A stretch of 64,000 bases of DNA from Perognathus longimembris pacificus (taxonomy: Eukaryota; Chordata; Mammalia; Rodentia; Heteromyidae), in the NCBI RefSeq assembly GCF_023159225.1, contig NC_063167.1:19099360-19163359 (forward strand), in the 5' to 3' direction. Below the pieces are notes generated by a model. The model saw nothing but the letters and a program-made list of their open reading frames with translations, was not told where the DNA came from and made no database searches. Every line of letters begins with the position of its first letter. Position 1 is the first letter of the stretch. The position numbers and the translations under genes were made by a program. Shown one piece after another: positions 14,111-26,268 of the stretch.

Positions 14111-14580
14111 GCCAGGCACTGTTGGCTCACACCTGTAATCCTACTCAGAAGGCTGAGATCTGAGGACCAAAGTGTGATGCTAGCCCAAGCAAGCAGGAAA
14201 GTCCATGAGACTCATCTCAATTAACCACCAGAAAACCAGACATGGAGCTGTGGCTCAAAGTGGTAGAGCACTGGGCTGGGGATATGGCCTAGTGGCAAGA
14301 GAGCTTGCCTCGTATACATGAGGCCCTGGGTTCAATTCCCCAGCACCACATATACAGAAAACGGCCAGAAGTGGCGCTGTGGCTCAAGTGGCAGAGTGCT
14401 AGCCTTGAGCAAAAGGAAGCCAGGGACAGTGCTCAGGCCCTGAGTTCAAGGCCCAGGACTGGCCAAGAAACAAAAACAAAAAACAAAAAACAAAAAAAAG
14501 TGGTAGAGCACTAGCCCTGAGCACAAGAACTCAGGGATAGCACCCAGGCCCGAGTTCAACCCTATGAACAACCAAAAAAA
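14111..14580 (+). mobile_element. B1-dID SINE with nested IDL-Geo (14,272-14,499)
   Basis: The duplication AGTGGTAGAGCACT flanks the insert and is host sequence. Confidence 0.92.
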
Positions 14581-14639
14581 GGTAGCAAAGAGGAGTCCAA
14601 GGGGAAAAACAATTAAAAATTGCACCAAAAACAAATAAA

Positions 14640-14965
14640 GATGGCATCAACTACGTGAAGAAACTGTACAAACTATAAAACCAACATGTATGTTCATAAA
14701 GCTACCAGAACTTCAGCAGAGCTGAAATAATGGAGTGCCAGTGAAGAAAATTGGAGCGGAGAAGGGTGGACAAATACAGCGGTGGTACTCACTGGACACT
14801 ATGTTGAAAATGAACTATACAAAACTGTGGGTGGGGATGGGAAAACTGGGAGAGAATAGGAGAGAGAGACATTCTCCAGAAAGAAATGTGCTCATTACCT
14901 GTACTCATTAACAATAAACTCTCTATATATCACCTTTATAATAACAACAACAAAGAAAAAGAAGA
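14640..14965 (+). mobile_element. L1 3' UTR fragment
   Basis: It contains GGAAAACTGGGAGAGAATAGG, then AAGAAATGTGCTCATTACCTG and AACAATAAACTC near an A/C-rich tail. It shares order with the block at 34,400-34,540. Confidence 0.65.
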
Positions 14966-15085
14966 AAACTAGAAAGGTTAGAGCTGGGCCAGAATGTGAG
15001 AGAACATAAGGCCTACTATACCAAAAGAAGAAACTTGAAAGTTAAAAGCAACAGAAAAACAGAAGAAAAGAAATTAAGACTGGTC

Positions 15086-15710
15086 AGGTAAGCACTGATG
15101 GCTCATGCCTATACTCTTAGCTACTCAGGAAACTGAGATTTTTCTGAGAATCGTGGTTCAAAGCCAGCCCAGTCAGCAAAGACTACGAGACCCTTATCTC
15201 CTCTAAACTACAAAAAAAGCCAGAAATGGATCTGTGACTCAAGTGGTAGAGTGCTAGCCTTCAGCAAAAGAAGCTAAGAGACAATGTCCAGGCCTTGAGT
15301 TCAAGCCCCAGGACTGGCAATTTTTTTTTTAATGAGACCTGAGCATAAATTTATGCTTGTAATCTCAACAGCAGAGAGAGAAGTGCCCCAGCCTATGCAA
15401 TGTACAGAGGCTGGGGGGAGGGGCAGTGGGGTGATATATTAGACTGTGTAGAAAACTTTTTGGGATGGGCAGAAAAGAGAAGGATAAAGAAAGATATAGG
15501 TGGGCTGGGAGTATGGCCTAGTGGCAAGAGTGCTTGCCTCCTACACATGAAGAAGCTCTCAGTTCGATTCCCCAGCATCACATATATGGAAAGCGGCCAG
15601 AGGGGGCGCTGTGGCTCAAGTGGCAGAGTGCTAGCCTTGAGCAAGAAGAGGCCAGGGACAGTGCTCAGGCCCTGAGTCCAAGGCCCAGTACTGGCCAAAA
15701 AGAAAAAAGA
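15086..15710 (+). mobile_element. B1-dID (15,086-15,330) and IDL-Geo (15,503-15,710)
   Basis: The IDL-Geo copy is flanked by GAAAGATATAGGTG and GAAAGATACAGGTG. Its Geo half starts AGAGGGGGCGCTGTGG, a GGGGCG variant shared with copies at 41,762, 51,343 and 53,711. Confidence 0.88.
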
Positions 15711-15729
15711 AAGATACAGGTGTTGCAAA

Positions 15730-16856
15730 TGGATATTTCAGCAGGGATAGGAATGACAGCAGATCACCCTTTACAGACCAGGCCCCAAGTGTTTTACTGT
15801 AAAACTGACTATAAAGCCATTGGTTTGGAGCTGCAATATTTTATCCTTTCTAGTTTACAGGTGTCATTCAGCTTATGGTAAGTACTGCCCCAAGACTGAC
15901 CTAACTAAGATAGTATCGATTCGTCATTTTCATGTATTAAATAGCCACCTGCACTTTGTTTCTGCATTGTTATGCTGCAAATCTTAACTTAAAATAGTTT
16001 TCAGTAACATGATGCCTATTTAAGTTACATCATGATATTTGAAATGATACTTCATAATAGAGTTAATGCAATTTCCATGTGAAACAAGATGGTATAACCC
16101 ACAGATAAAACTTAGTGGTAGAGTACTTGCCTATAGCATGCTTGAACCCCTGGGGTTTAATCCTCAGCACCAGGAGAAAAAAATAAGTACAAAAAAAAGT
16201 AAACTGTTGCTGGGTGCTAGTGGCTCTGACCTCTAATCCTAGCTACTGAGAAGGCTAAGATCTGAGGATCACAGTTGGAAGCCAGCCCAGGCAGGAAAGT
16301 CTTATAGACTCTTACCTCCAATAAACTACTCAGAAAAAGTTGGAAGTGGTACTGTGGCTCCAGTGATAGAGTGCTGTCTTGAGCACCAAGAGGCTAAGGG
16401 ACCGTGCCCAGACCCTGAGGTTCAAGCTCCAGGACAAGCAAAAATAAATAAACTGTTGTGAAAGATGACTTAGCTGTAATTCTTAATAAAGTTTCAAGTG
16501 TTTTAGGTAGCTTCTGGGAAGAAGAAACGAAGGGTGAATAATTTCAAAATGCACTATGAGGATGGCATAAGAAATCTCCATGAAAGCTGTTACTCAACAG
16601 GAGGTTAGAAAGCAGGCAAAGAAAAGCCAATACACTCTTTCTGATCAAAACATAATATATGTACATGTGAAATACCAAGACAAAAATCCTCTAGTACAAT
16701 TAATATGCACTTTAAAAAGAAAAAAAAAAAACGACAGGAAAGCAAAGCTCTATGGCTCTATGAAAGACAAAGTACCCACAGGATGGGGGAGGGCCAACAA
16801 AGAGGATGAAGATGGTCAAGGTACTTTATTTTCATATATGAAAACAATAGGGGGAG
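15730..16856 (+). mobile_element. intronic stretch with an ID-like copy (16,096-16,195) and B1-dID (16,208-16,446)
   Basis: 15,730-16,090 and 16,450-16,855 are unique. The reading frame crossing 16,580-17,026 is half unique intron and half SINE and is not a gene. Confidence 0.7.
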
Positions 16857-17311
16857 GGCTGGGGATATGGTCTAGTGGCATGAGTGCTTGCCTCATATAC
16901 ATGAAGCCCTGGGTTCAATTCCCCAGCACCACATATACAGAAAATGGCCAGAAGTGGCGCTGTGGCTCAAGTGGCAGAGTGCTAGCCTTGAGCAAAAAGA
17001 AGCCAGGGACAGTGCTCAGGCCCTGAGTTCAAGCCCAGGACTGGCCAAAAAAAAAAAAAAGAAAAGAAAACAATAGGGGGCTGGGAATGTGGCTTAGTGG
17101 TAGGGTGCTTGCGTAATAAGCATGAAGCTCAATAAACAGAAAAGGCCAGAAGTGGCGCTACAGCTCAAATGGTAGAGTGCTAGTCTTGAGCAAAAGAAGC
17201 TTAGGGATATGGGGGGAGGGGGGAATGAGGGAAGAGGTAACGAACAGTACAGGAAATGTACCCAAGGCCTAACGTATGAAACTGTAATTTCTCTGGACAT
17301 CACTTTGACAA

Positions 17312-17348
<37 letters not shown>

Positions 17349-17670
17349 GCTCAGGGATCATGCCCAGGCCCTGAGTTCAAGCCCCAGGACTGGCAAAAAA
17401 AAAAAAAAATAGAAAAGAAAACAAAAAACTCTGTTGAAAGTGTTTTCAGAAGTGAGGAGGAGGGGCTGGGGATATGGCCTAGTGGCAAGAGTGCTTGCCT
17501 CGTATACATGAGGCCCTGGGTTCAATTCCCCAGCACCACATATACAGAAAACGGACAGAAGTGGTGCTGTGGCTCAAGTGGCAGAGTGCTAGCCTTGAGC
17601 AAAAAGAAGCCAGGGACAGTGCTCAGGCCCTAAGTCCAAGCCCCAGGACTGGCCACCCAAAAAAAAAAGA
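16857..17670 (+). mobile_element. three IDL-Geo SINEs (16,857-17,062; 17,077-17,400; 17,463-17,670)
   Basis: The first carries AAAACAATAGGGGG duplications, so it inserted at the left edge of the second. The second is split by the short L1 3' end. The third is flanked by AGAAGTGAGGAGGAG. Confidence 0.9.
17209..17343 (+). mobile_element. very short L1 3'-end insertion inside a SINE
   Basis: A 135 bp piece, with a G-rich start, GAAACTGTAATTTCTCTGG, an AATAAATTT and about 27 A residues, interrupts an IDL-Geo copy. Direct repeats AAGAAGCTTAGGGAT and AAGAAGCTCAGGGAT flank it. It is an extreme 5' truncation. Confidence 0.85.
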
Positions 17671-17821
17671 AGTGAGGAGGAGGAGGAGGATAAAGGATAG
17701 TGATAGAGGGGATGAGTTTGATGGTGATATTGTACATATGTGGAAATGCCACAATGAAAATGCTCTTGAACAATGTTGTCCAAAAAATACAAAAAACTGT
17801 AAGTGAATCAAAACAAAAAAC

Positions 17822-18490
17822 CCACTGTGCTCCATGTGGCTTACACATGTAATCCTAGCTACTCAGAAGACTAAGATCTGAGGATTACGGCTTGAGGCCC
17901 GCCCCAGCAGGAAAAGTCTGAGAGACACTTATCTCCAATTAATCACAGAAAGAGTCAGAAGTGATGCTGTGGCTCAAGTGGTAGAGCACTAGCCTTGAAC
18001 AAAAGGAGCTCAGGGGCAATGTTCAGGCCTGGCCAAAAAATATATATATATATAAAACTTTGTTTGTTTTTGCCAGTCCTGGACCTTGAACTCAGGGCCT
18101 GAGCACTGTCCCTGGCTTCTTTTTCCTCACGGTTAGCGCTGTACCACTTGAGCCACAGTGCCACTTCTGGCTTTTTTCTATATACGTGGTGCTAAAGAAT
18201 CGAACCCAGGGCTTCATGTATATGAAGCAAGCACTCTACCACTAGGCCATATTCCCAGCTCAATACTTGTTTTTTTATGCCAGTTCTGTGGTTTAAACTC
18301 AGTGCTTGTACCTTAGTTGTTTGTTTGTTTGTTTTCTCAAGGCTAGTTCTCTACCACTGGAACCCCAGCTCCACCTCTGGCCTTTGGGATTTTACTGGTT
18401 TTCTTGCCCAAGCTGGCACCCAACAGTGGTCCTCAGATGTCAGCCTCCTGAGTAGCTAAGTAAGATACAGGTGTACACTAGCCACCACCA
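17822..18490. mobile_element. B1-dID + (17,822-18,040), IDL-Geo - (18,065-18,262), B1-dID - (18,268-18,490)
   Basis: Three SINEs in alternating orientation, with a short (AT)n tail at 18,038-18,052 on the first. Confidence 0.85.
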
Positions 18491-18890
18491 CCCAGTTCAT
18501 AAAACAATTTTGGTACCAGCATAACAAATATAAAAACAATGGAAATGCAGAATGGTTATTTCTGGTAGAAAGAATACAAGCCAGTCATATTCAACACGTA
18601 CTATCTGTGCAATCTTACAACATGATATCTTCATTTTCCACACTATTATTTCCTCATCCAGAATACAGGAATGATAAAAACCTACATGGAGGGTTGCGAG
18701 TGAAATTCAGTAGTACAGTCCCTTCATAGCATGCAGAAGAAAAAAAAAAGGACATGAAATTTTTGGTGTATGGAATGTATATGATTATTTCTCCATAGAG
18801 ACAAGCGGCACACAATACAAGAGATCTCTCTATGGATCCTATTGGATGCACTCATTCTGTTCCAGCATCTACGCTCAACAAGTAACACTT

Positions 18891-19078
18891 TTTTTCTGGC
18901 CAGTCCTGAGGCTTGAACATAGGGCCTGGGTACTGTGCCTGAGCTTCTTTTGCTCAAGGCTAGCACTTGAGCCATGGCGCCACTTCCAGCTTTTTGTTTA
19001 TATGGTACTGAGGAATCAAACCCAGGATTTCTTGCATGATAGGCAAGCACTCTACCTCTAAGCCACATTCCCAGCCCA
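18891..19078 (-). mobile_element. IDL-Geo SINE
   Basis: An older copy flanked by ACAAGTAACACTTTT and ACAAGTAAAACTTTT, a slightly diverged target duplication. Confidence 0.85.
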
Positions 19079-19299
19079 CAAGTAAAACTTTTAAATTAAA
19101 ACAAAGATTACTGCATATGGGGGGAAAGTTAAATCATTTGCAAGGTCTTTTCTAATATCAAAACTATACCTTCAGTCAACATGGCAGATCAAGCTCTTAA
19201 TAATAAGCTAGTATAAAGTTGGTCTTTTTTTCTATTTTTAGCCACTGAAAACGTGGACAACACAAATGAACCAGGAAAAACAAATTAGCTAGGATTACA

Positions 19300-20868
19300 G
19301 ACAGGATCCTAGCTACTCTGGAGGCTGAGATCTGACGATCACAGTTCAAAGCCCAGCCTGGGCAGGAAAGTCTGTGAGACTCATCTTCAAGTGACTGCCA
19401 AAAAGTCTGAAGTAGAGCTATTGCTCAAGTGGCAGAATGCAAGCCTTCAGCAAAAAAACTCAGTCAGCACCCAGTCCTCGAGTTCAAGCCCCAGAACAGG
19501 CACACATATACACACACAAAAAGTTACCTGTAAATACAATATTTTGTGGTATTCTATTCTTTAATATATGTATTAAAGGGACTACAGAGAGGAGAAAGAA
19601 CATTTCCTATAAATTAACAAATGAAAAAACAGTGTCTACCCCTATACTCCCTTCTGTGATCACCTAAATAACTATATCCCTGTGCCCCCCAGCCCCCACC
19701 ACAAAATAAAAGCTCACTAAAATCCTCATTTGGAACAACTTTCCTTGCAATTGCCTTCTCCCTTTATGAAACTTTCTTCAGAAAAAAAAGAAAAAAAAGA
19801 AAAATGTATTAATTTCACTGTCTTGTTTTTTCAGCAGCACTGGAGGCTGAACTCAGAGATTTGTAGTTTCTAGGCAAGCAGTCTACAATTTAAGCCATGC
19901 CACCAGCCCTTTTGCTTTCACTGTTTTCTAATAACATCTCACTTTTTCCCCAGCTGGACCATTTATGCACCTAATGTAGCTGGGACAACAAGCACAGATT
20001 GCTCCATGCAGCTTTTCATTCATTAAGATGTGGTTTCAAAAAGTTCTTTTACCTATGCTGGCATCAAACCACAATCCTACAAATCTCAGCTTCCCAAGTA
20101 GCTAGATTAGTGTGAGCCTGGATACCAGAACATTGAGCTCTGTTTTGCTTCTGTTAGTTTCCAGATGGGGTCCCCTTCTGTGTTGTTTGTATTTTGTTTT
20201 GCAAAAAGTTGGCCTCAGACTTTGACCTCAGTCCTCCAACCTACACCTCCCACAAGAATGAGATAAAAAGGCTGGGAATGTGGCTTAGCAGTAGAGTGCT
20301 TGCCTTGCATGCATGAAGCCCTGGGTTTGATTCCTCAGCACCACATAAACAGAAAAGGCCAGAAGTGGTGCTGGTGCTCAAGTGGTAGAATGCTTAGCCT
20401 TGAGCAAAACTCAGTGCTCAGGCCCTGAGTTCAGTCCCCAGGACTAGCAAAAAAAAAAATTTTTTTTTAAAGTGCATGTGTGTGCAAGTGCATGTGCATG
20501 TGTGTGCATGTGCGTGTGTGTGTGTGTGTTTTGCAAAGTACCCAGGGCAAGCTAAGTCAGGAGAGTTCAAGACCAACTTGTGCTACATACATATTGAGAA
20601 CCTCAAAAATAGCCAAATGAGCAGGGCAGTGATGGCTCATGCCAGGAATTCTAGCTACTCGGGAGGCTGAGATCTGAGGATCAGTTTCAAAGACAGCCTT
20701 GGCAGGAAGTCTGTCTTATCTCCAATTAACCACAAAAAAAAAAAAAACCTGGAAGTGGAGAGCTGTGGTTCAAGTGGTAGAGCACTAGCTTTGAGCACTA
20801 GCCTCTGAGCAAAGCTTACAGACAGTGCCTAGGTCCTGAGTTCAAGCCCCAGGACCAGCATCAAAAGA
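19300..20868 (+). mobile_element. B1-dID (19,300-19,500), old ID/B1 relics (19,820-20,245), IDL-Geo (20,270-20,460), (TG)n, B1-dID (20,617-20,868)
   Basis: The 19,820-20,245 stretch is reverse-strand and strongly diverged. The TG tract at 20,473-20,530 follows the IDL-Geo tail directly. Confidence 0.7.
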
Positions 20869-20869
20869 C

Positions 20870-21550
20870 AGAGACAGACAGAGATAGAAACGGAGAAAGG
20901 GAGGACAGAATTAATTGATATTAGTAGATTGACTGTGTATATCTATGGCATCTGAAGAGTTTACAAGTCCCCAAGCACACCTGTTCCCTAGTTTGAGCAT
21001 TCCTCTTCCCAAAGTTGTATAGAATTTTATTTGTATTGGCAGTTTGCAAATACTTTACAGGAAAATAAAACTGTTGCTCACTTGGAAAAAGTCCCCAAAG
21101 CCTTAGTATAATGTTACAGCTAAACTAATCTAAACTATTTCTAAAAAGCATTAGCAGTACTTTCATTATCAGTAAAATTTTTGTCATTGTGCCCCTGTTC
21201 ATTAGAAATTATTGTAATCTAAACTCTTAAGTCTGCAGTTATAACTCAATGATTAAAGTGGTATTTTTTTTTCTGTTTTGTTTTGTTTGGGTTTGGGTTG
21301 GTTTCTGGGGTTTGTTTTTTTTAGCATCATCAGGGCTCTGGATTCAATTCCTAACACTACAGAAATGAATGAATGAAATATTAAGTAGCCAAGAGAATTA
21401 AAAGCAAACATATGACCAAATATTGTTATAAATGTCCACAGCAGCACTATTCATTATAGCAAAAGTGGAAAACAACTTACAGGTTTATAAACATAAAATA
21501 TGAGTTATATGTAAGCAAGTTGTACTCAGAAATAAAAAGAAATACTGACA
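20870..21550. other. unique intron 2 sequence
   Basis: No exon or named repeat seen. A TTTGTTTGGGTTTGG-type tract lies at 21,268-21,320. Confidence 0.5.
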
Positions 21551-21671
21551 TACAGTAATAAGTGAAATCCTAATTTTCCCCAGTGCTAGGGATCCAATCC
21601 AGATCCTCAAGTGTACTAGACAAACATTCTACCACTGAGCTATATCCCCAAACCTTGGATGAACCTTTATT

Positions 21672-22815
21672 TTTTTATTTTTCCTGGCCAGGCCTGGGCT
21701 TGGACTCAAGGCCTGAGCACTGTCCCTGGCTTTTTGCTCAAGGCTAGTACTCTGCCACTTGAGCCACAGCGCCACTTCTGGCCATTTTCTATATATGTGG
21801 TGCTGGGGAATCGAACCCAGGGCTTCATGTATAGGAGGCAAGCACTCTTGCCACTAGGCCATATTCCCAGCCCTTGGATGAACCTTTAAAACACTGAGCT
21901 AGGATGGCTCATGCCAGCAATCATGACTACTCAGGAAGCTGATATCTGAGATCTGAGGATCATGGTTCAAAGCCAGCCTGGGCAGAAGAGTCTGAGACTC
22001 CAACCAGTAAGCTGCCAAACTGAAGGTATGGAGGTATGGCTCAAACGGTAAGAGGGCAGCTGTGAGCAAGAAAGGAGAGGAAGAGTACAAGACCCTGAAT
22101 TCAAAAGCAAAAAAAGCTCAGGGAAAGGGCCCAGGGCCTGAGTTAAAGCCCCACTACAAACAAAAAAGTATTACCTAGGCTACTCTTGGCACTCACTATT
22201 CTCTTGGTCAGCCCTATGTTTCTCTGTAAGTCATTTCACAAGAGTGACTATCCAGATGGTGCTTTCCGCAATGCCCAGAAGCATAATTCTGTACTCAGGT
22301 TTAGTCTGTACAAAGTATCCAGTAAATACTGCTGCCTGGGAAGAAATGTACACAATGCATAAATGATGTGTCTCTTTACAACTACAGAAAGACATGATTA
22401 AAAAAAAGAAGTAACAGCATCCACATGGCACTTTAACCATATCCATCCCTGAAATTTAAACCATGGTTCTTCCTATGTCTTTCTTTTACTAAGAACCTCA
22501 TGATTCACTGGGCATAGGTAGTTCACAATTATAATCTTAGTTACTGAGGAGACTGACACTTGGAAGATTGTAGTTCAAAGCAAACTCAAGAGCCAGGTGC
22601 CAGTAGCTCACACCAGTAATCCTAGCTACAAAGGAGGCTGAGATTTGAGGATCCAGCCCATGCAGGAAAGTCCATGGAAACTCTTGTCTCCAATGAACTA
22701 CTCAGAAAAAGGTGGGAGTGACACTGTGGCTCAAGTGGTAGAAATGAGTAACAAGAGGCTGGGGGATAGTGCCCAAGCCCTGAATTAAAGACCCAGGACT
22801 GCCTCCCTCCCCCAA
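21672..22815. mobile_element. IDL-Geo - (21,672-21,873), B1-dID + (21,896-22,168; 22,508-22,590; 22,591-22,815)
   Basis: The IDL-Geo copy has TTGGATGAACCTTTA on both sides. The 22,508 copy is cut short by the 22,591 copy. Confidence 0.85.
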
Positions 22816-22829
22816 AAAAGCCAGCCCAA

Positions 22830-23160
22830 ACCTAAGGGTCTTTGAGATTCCATCTCCATAGCTGTAAGCAAGAAAGCCCTACAAAAGAAAGTATGAGATA
22901 CCATGTCATATGTCTCCATGTATGTGTCCAGTCTCCCATCTGGCCCTTCTCTGTCACTATGGTGTCCCACTTCAGCTCTCCATTGGAGCTGAATTGGTCT
23001 GCTGGTATTGTTTTTGTTCTTACTTTCCTCTCGGGCCCTTGAGGCTCAGTTTCCTAACAGTGTTAAGTGTATTTGCTGGGCTGCAGATCTTTGAGACAAG
23101 AGTCCATCTGCAGTCACCAGCCTTTTAATAAATAAAGACTCCCAAATCTGACCTCTGAAA
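22830..23160 (+). mobile_element. possible LTR remnant in PUM1 intron 2
   Basis: Non-SINE sequence ending AATAAATAAAGACTCCC then CTCTGA resembles the R/U5 end of an LTR. Ends and duplications are not visible, so it could equally be unique intron. Confidence 0.25.
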
Positions 23161-23173
23161 AACAAACAATCAA

Positions 23174-23425
23174 GGGCTGGAAATGTGACTTAGCAGTGAG
23201 TGCTTGCCTAGCATGCATGAAGCCCTGGATTCGATTCTTCAGCACCACATACACAGAAAAAGCTGGAAGTGGCACTGACTCAAGTGGTAGAATGCTTGCC
23301 TTGAGCAAAAAGAAGCCAGGGACAGTGCTCAGGCCCTGAGTTCAAGCCCCAGAACTGAAAGAAACCACTGTGAGTCAGAGTGTGAGGCCCTGAATTCAAG
23401 CCCTGACACCAGCACAAAAAATTTT
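23174..23425 (+). mobile_element. IDL-Geo SINE with extra ID-like tail
   Basis: A usual copy to about 23,360, then GTGAGTCAGAGTGTGAGGCCC to the tail, a second partial SINE end. Confidence 0.75.
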
Positions 23426-23459
23426 CATGACTCATCCCACCTCCCCCATCTCAGTTTTT

Positions 23460-23864
23460 GTTTTTTTCAGCTGCAACAGCAAAAGAGATGGTTTATTGTA
23501 CATGCGTCACATTCAGCTACAACTATGAAGAGAACTAGTCCAGAATGTCACAGGTCCAGGGCACAGGACCATCAGGGGGTGCTCCATTATGAGCAACATG
23601 GGTATCTTTCGGAGATCGTCTTGGCGATGGAAGTTCTAGATCCACAGGGAAATCGCAGACAGCGGCTTGCAGTCCAACTCGTATCAGCATCCGGGCCTAT
23701 GGCATTCCTTGTATCTGTCCCTCAGGCCTCAACGTGTGCACAAACTTGCTTACTTGGACCTCTGCCTCATCTTTCTTCTTTTGCGCTTCAGCCTGCGCAT
23801 TTGCTTCTTCCTCCACTTGGCTCACATAGCGCAGTGGTTTCCAGGAAGATGGCGCTAAGGCCGA
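23460..23864 (-). pseudogene. RPL41: processed RPL41 pseudogene in PUM1 intron 2
   Basis: Read on the minus strand this is an intronless copy of ribosomal protein L41 mRNA: a short leader with the TCGGCCTTAGCGCCAT stretch typical of RPL41, a 25-codon reading frame at 23,750-23,827, a long 3' UTR, an AATAAA signal just before the end, and a short A-rich tail. The frame matches the Arg/Lys-rich L41 peptide but codon 2 is TGA instead of an Arg codon, and a CGA has become CAA, so it cannot make L41. Direct repeats CCCATCTCAGTTTTT at 23,445-23,459 and 23,865-23,879 are the target-site duplication of an L1-driven insertion. The retrocopy lies in the same orientation as PUM1. Confidence 0.93.
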
Positions 23865-23879
23865 CCCATCTCAGTTTTT

Positions 23880-25550
23880 TTTTAAGCCAAAATGATGCTC
23901 AGAGCAAATTCTATGGCCCACTTTTCTGACCTGTATTTCTGAATTCCTATTTACCATTTTCCTAACGTAGTTTTATTGTCCCATGGTGGCATCTCACTAC
24001 CATCTATCCTAACTTTGTTTCCAAATTACACACTAAAAACCTTTTGAAACTAAACAAGTTGCCATCTAGGAAGCCTACACCCAAGTGCCATACAACATTG
24101 GAAAAGGGCATCTTTACTCACAAGAAATTTTTTGTTTCATTTGGCTTTTTTCTCTTGGTGCTAACACCTGTACCACTGAGCTATAACTCCAGCTAGAATG
24201 AAAAGCGATCATTCTTAAAGCTAGAGCTAAATAAGGTTGTTAGTGATTCCTTTGACCAAGTATATAATGCTGAGCCAGTAAACTCAGAATATATTGAAAA
24301 GTGCAGCAGGTGTAAGTGAAAACCGAACAAAAATTAAACATGGATTATTTAGCTATGTTTGCTGTATGTGTGTGCATGCATGCACACTGGTATTGAGGCT
24401 TAAACTCAAGGCTTCCTGATCCCAATTAGTGCTCTACCACTTGAGCCACACCTCTACTTCTGCCTTTTTGCTGGTTAACTGGAGGTTAAGAGTGTCTAGA
24501 AATTTGTCTGCCCATTCAGAGGACTGGTTTCGATCCTCAGGCTCCATTTTCAGATCTCAGGCACCAAAATAACTAGAATTTTAAGTGTGAGCCACTGGTG
24601 TTAAGTGGATTACTTTGCTTTAATGCACGTTAACTAAATGCTATTAACCCATATGCTGAGATAACTAAGATATAAGGAGTAATTCACAGCATTGGAGAGT
24701 AAGAAAGGTCCCATGTCACAGTGGGGGATCAGCATACCAAAGATGACAGCACCATGTACAAGAAAAAGCAGTACAATACAGTCAAAAAGAACATTCTAAC
24801 CAGTGAACTGTGCCTAGCTATCTACAATTATTTCCTAGTTTGTGAGCCAATATTGCATATGATAGATCCCAGTGCCAAAGACTTTACGCAATCATGAATA
24901 AGCTCTGTGAACTGTTTTGTCCCCTTCATGGTGTTCCCACACCATACTCCCCCAGCATAGCTTCTACCTATCTCTGCCCTTTATAACCCAACAGAGGCCA
25001 GAGTTCAAGCAATGGACCTTAAAATTGCTTCCCTATTTCATCACCCACTTTATCTCACTGCAGTTTCCACAGAAAACAGATTTCACAATGAAAGAATAAA
25101 ACAATCACAAGACAGATGTGACCTTCTGTTTAACAGGATGAAACTTCCATTGCTAGTCAAAGAAATTTTCTTAAATGGTAAAAATCACTATTAAAGCAAA
25201 CAAATTTTCAGATACAACTCATTTAAAAGGAAATGCATTTTCTAGTATTCTGATTTACATCTATTGTCTTAATTGACTACTATGGAGAAAAGTTTAGAGT
25301 TCCCACTCCCAAAATTAATTCTTTTCCCTCACTCCCCTCAACTTCCCCAAAAGTAGGGACTTTCAAATTTTAAACTATAACAAAGTATACTGTATTCTAT
25401 CTGGAGAGAAGTCTCATTATACAGTCCAAGCAGGTGTGAGATTCACAACCCTTCTTCTGGCCTGAGCTAGGATTATAGTACACACAATCCAAATTGGCTT
25501 GTTATATTTTAAAGTAGAAAAAAGAAAAAAAATGTTTTAATGAAAGTGTA
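23880..25550. other. mostly unique intron 2, one B1-dID - (24,380-24,605)
   Basis: A relatively repeat-poor block. Short frames at 24,917-25,194 have no recognisable similarity and I treat them as chance. Confidence 0.6.
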
Positions 25551-25552
25551 GC

Positions 25553-26205
25553 TGAGAGCCAGACACCAATGGCTCAAACCTGTAAGCCTAGCTACTCAGG
25601 AGGCTTTAGATCTGAGGTTTGTGGTTCAAAGGTAGCCTGGGCAGGAAAGTTCAGGGACACTTATCTCCAATTAATCACCAAAAAAAAGCTGGAAGTAGGG
25701 GGCTGGGAATATAGCCTAGTGTTAAAGTGCTTGCCTTGTATACATGAAGCCCTGGGTTTGATTCCTCAGCACCACATATATAGAAAAAAGCCAGAAGTGG
25801 CACTGTGGCTCAAGAGGTAGAGTGCTAGCCTTGAGCAAAAAGAAGCCAGGGTCAGAGTTCAGGCCCTGAGTCCATGCCGACTGGCAACAAAAACAAAACA
25901 AAACAAAAAAGCTGAAAGTAGAGCTGTGGCTCAAATGGTAGACTGGTAGCCTTGAGCACAAAATGTCAGGTACACGGGGCTGGGGATATGGCCTAGTGGC
26001 AAGAGTGCTTGCCTCATATACTTGAAGCCCTGGGTTCGATTCCCCAGCACCACATATACAGAAAATGGCCAGAGGTGGCGCTGTGACTCAAGTGGCAGAG
26101 TGCTAGCCTTGAGCAAAAAGAAGCCAGGGACAGTGCTCAGGCCCTGAGTCCAAGCCCCAGGACTGGCAAAAAAAAAAAAAAAAAAAAAAGTCAGGTACAC
26201 CACCT
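25553..26205 (+). mobile_element. B1-dID SINE carrying two nested IDL-Geo copies
   Basis: IDL-Geo copies at 25,700-25,905 (duplicated GCTGGAAGTAG/GCTGAAAGTAG) and 25,977-26,190 (duplicated GTCAGGTACAC) sit in the right half of one B1-dID. The second is nearly undiverged with an A20 tail and is younger. Confidence 0.92.
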
Positions 26206-26211
26206 AGAATC

Positions 26212-26213
<2 letters not shown>

Positions 26214-26266
<53 letters not shown>
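26214..26266 (+). repeat. (CA)n microsatellite
   Basis: About 26 uninterrupted CA units directly after the SINE tail. Confidence 0.97.

Positions 26267-26267
<1 letters not shown>

Positions 26268-26268
<1 letters not shown>

Noticed and set aside
14272..14350. possible tRNA-Ala gene from the ID half with A- and B-box motifs
   Set aside because: These are SINE promoters present in about fifty copies. They lack a full cloverleaf and are not tRNA genes.
16580..17026. 148-codon plus-strand frame
   Set aside because: Its first half is unique intron with no similarity and its second half is a SINE.
23525..23929. 134-codon plus-strand frame
   Set aside because: It is antisense to the RPL41 pseudogene.
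24917..25194. two 60-codon frames in SINE-free intron 2
   Set aside because: No homology recognised and no splice-site support. Consistent with chance.
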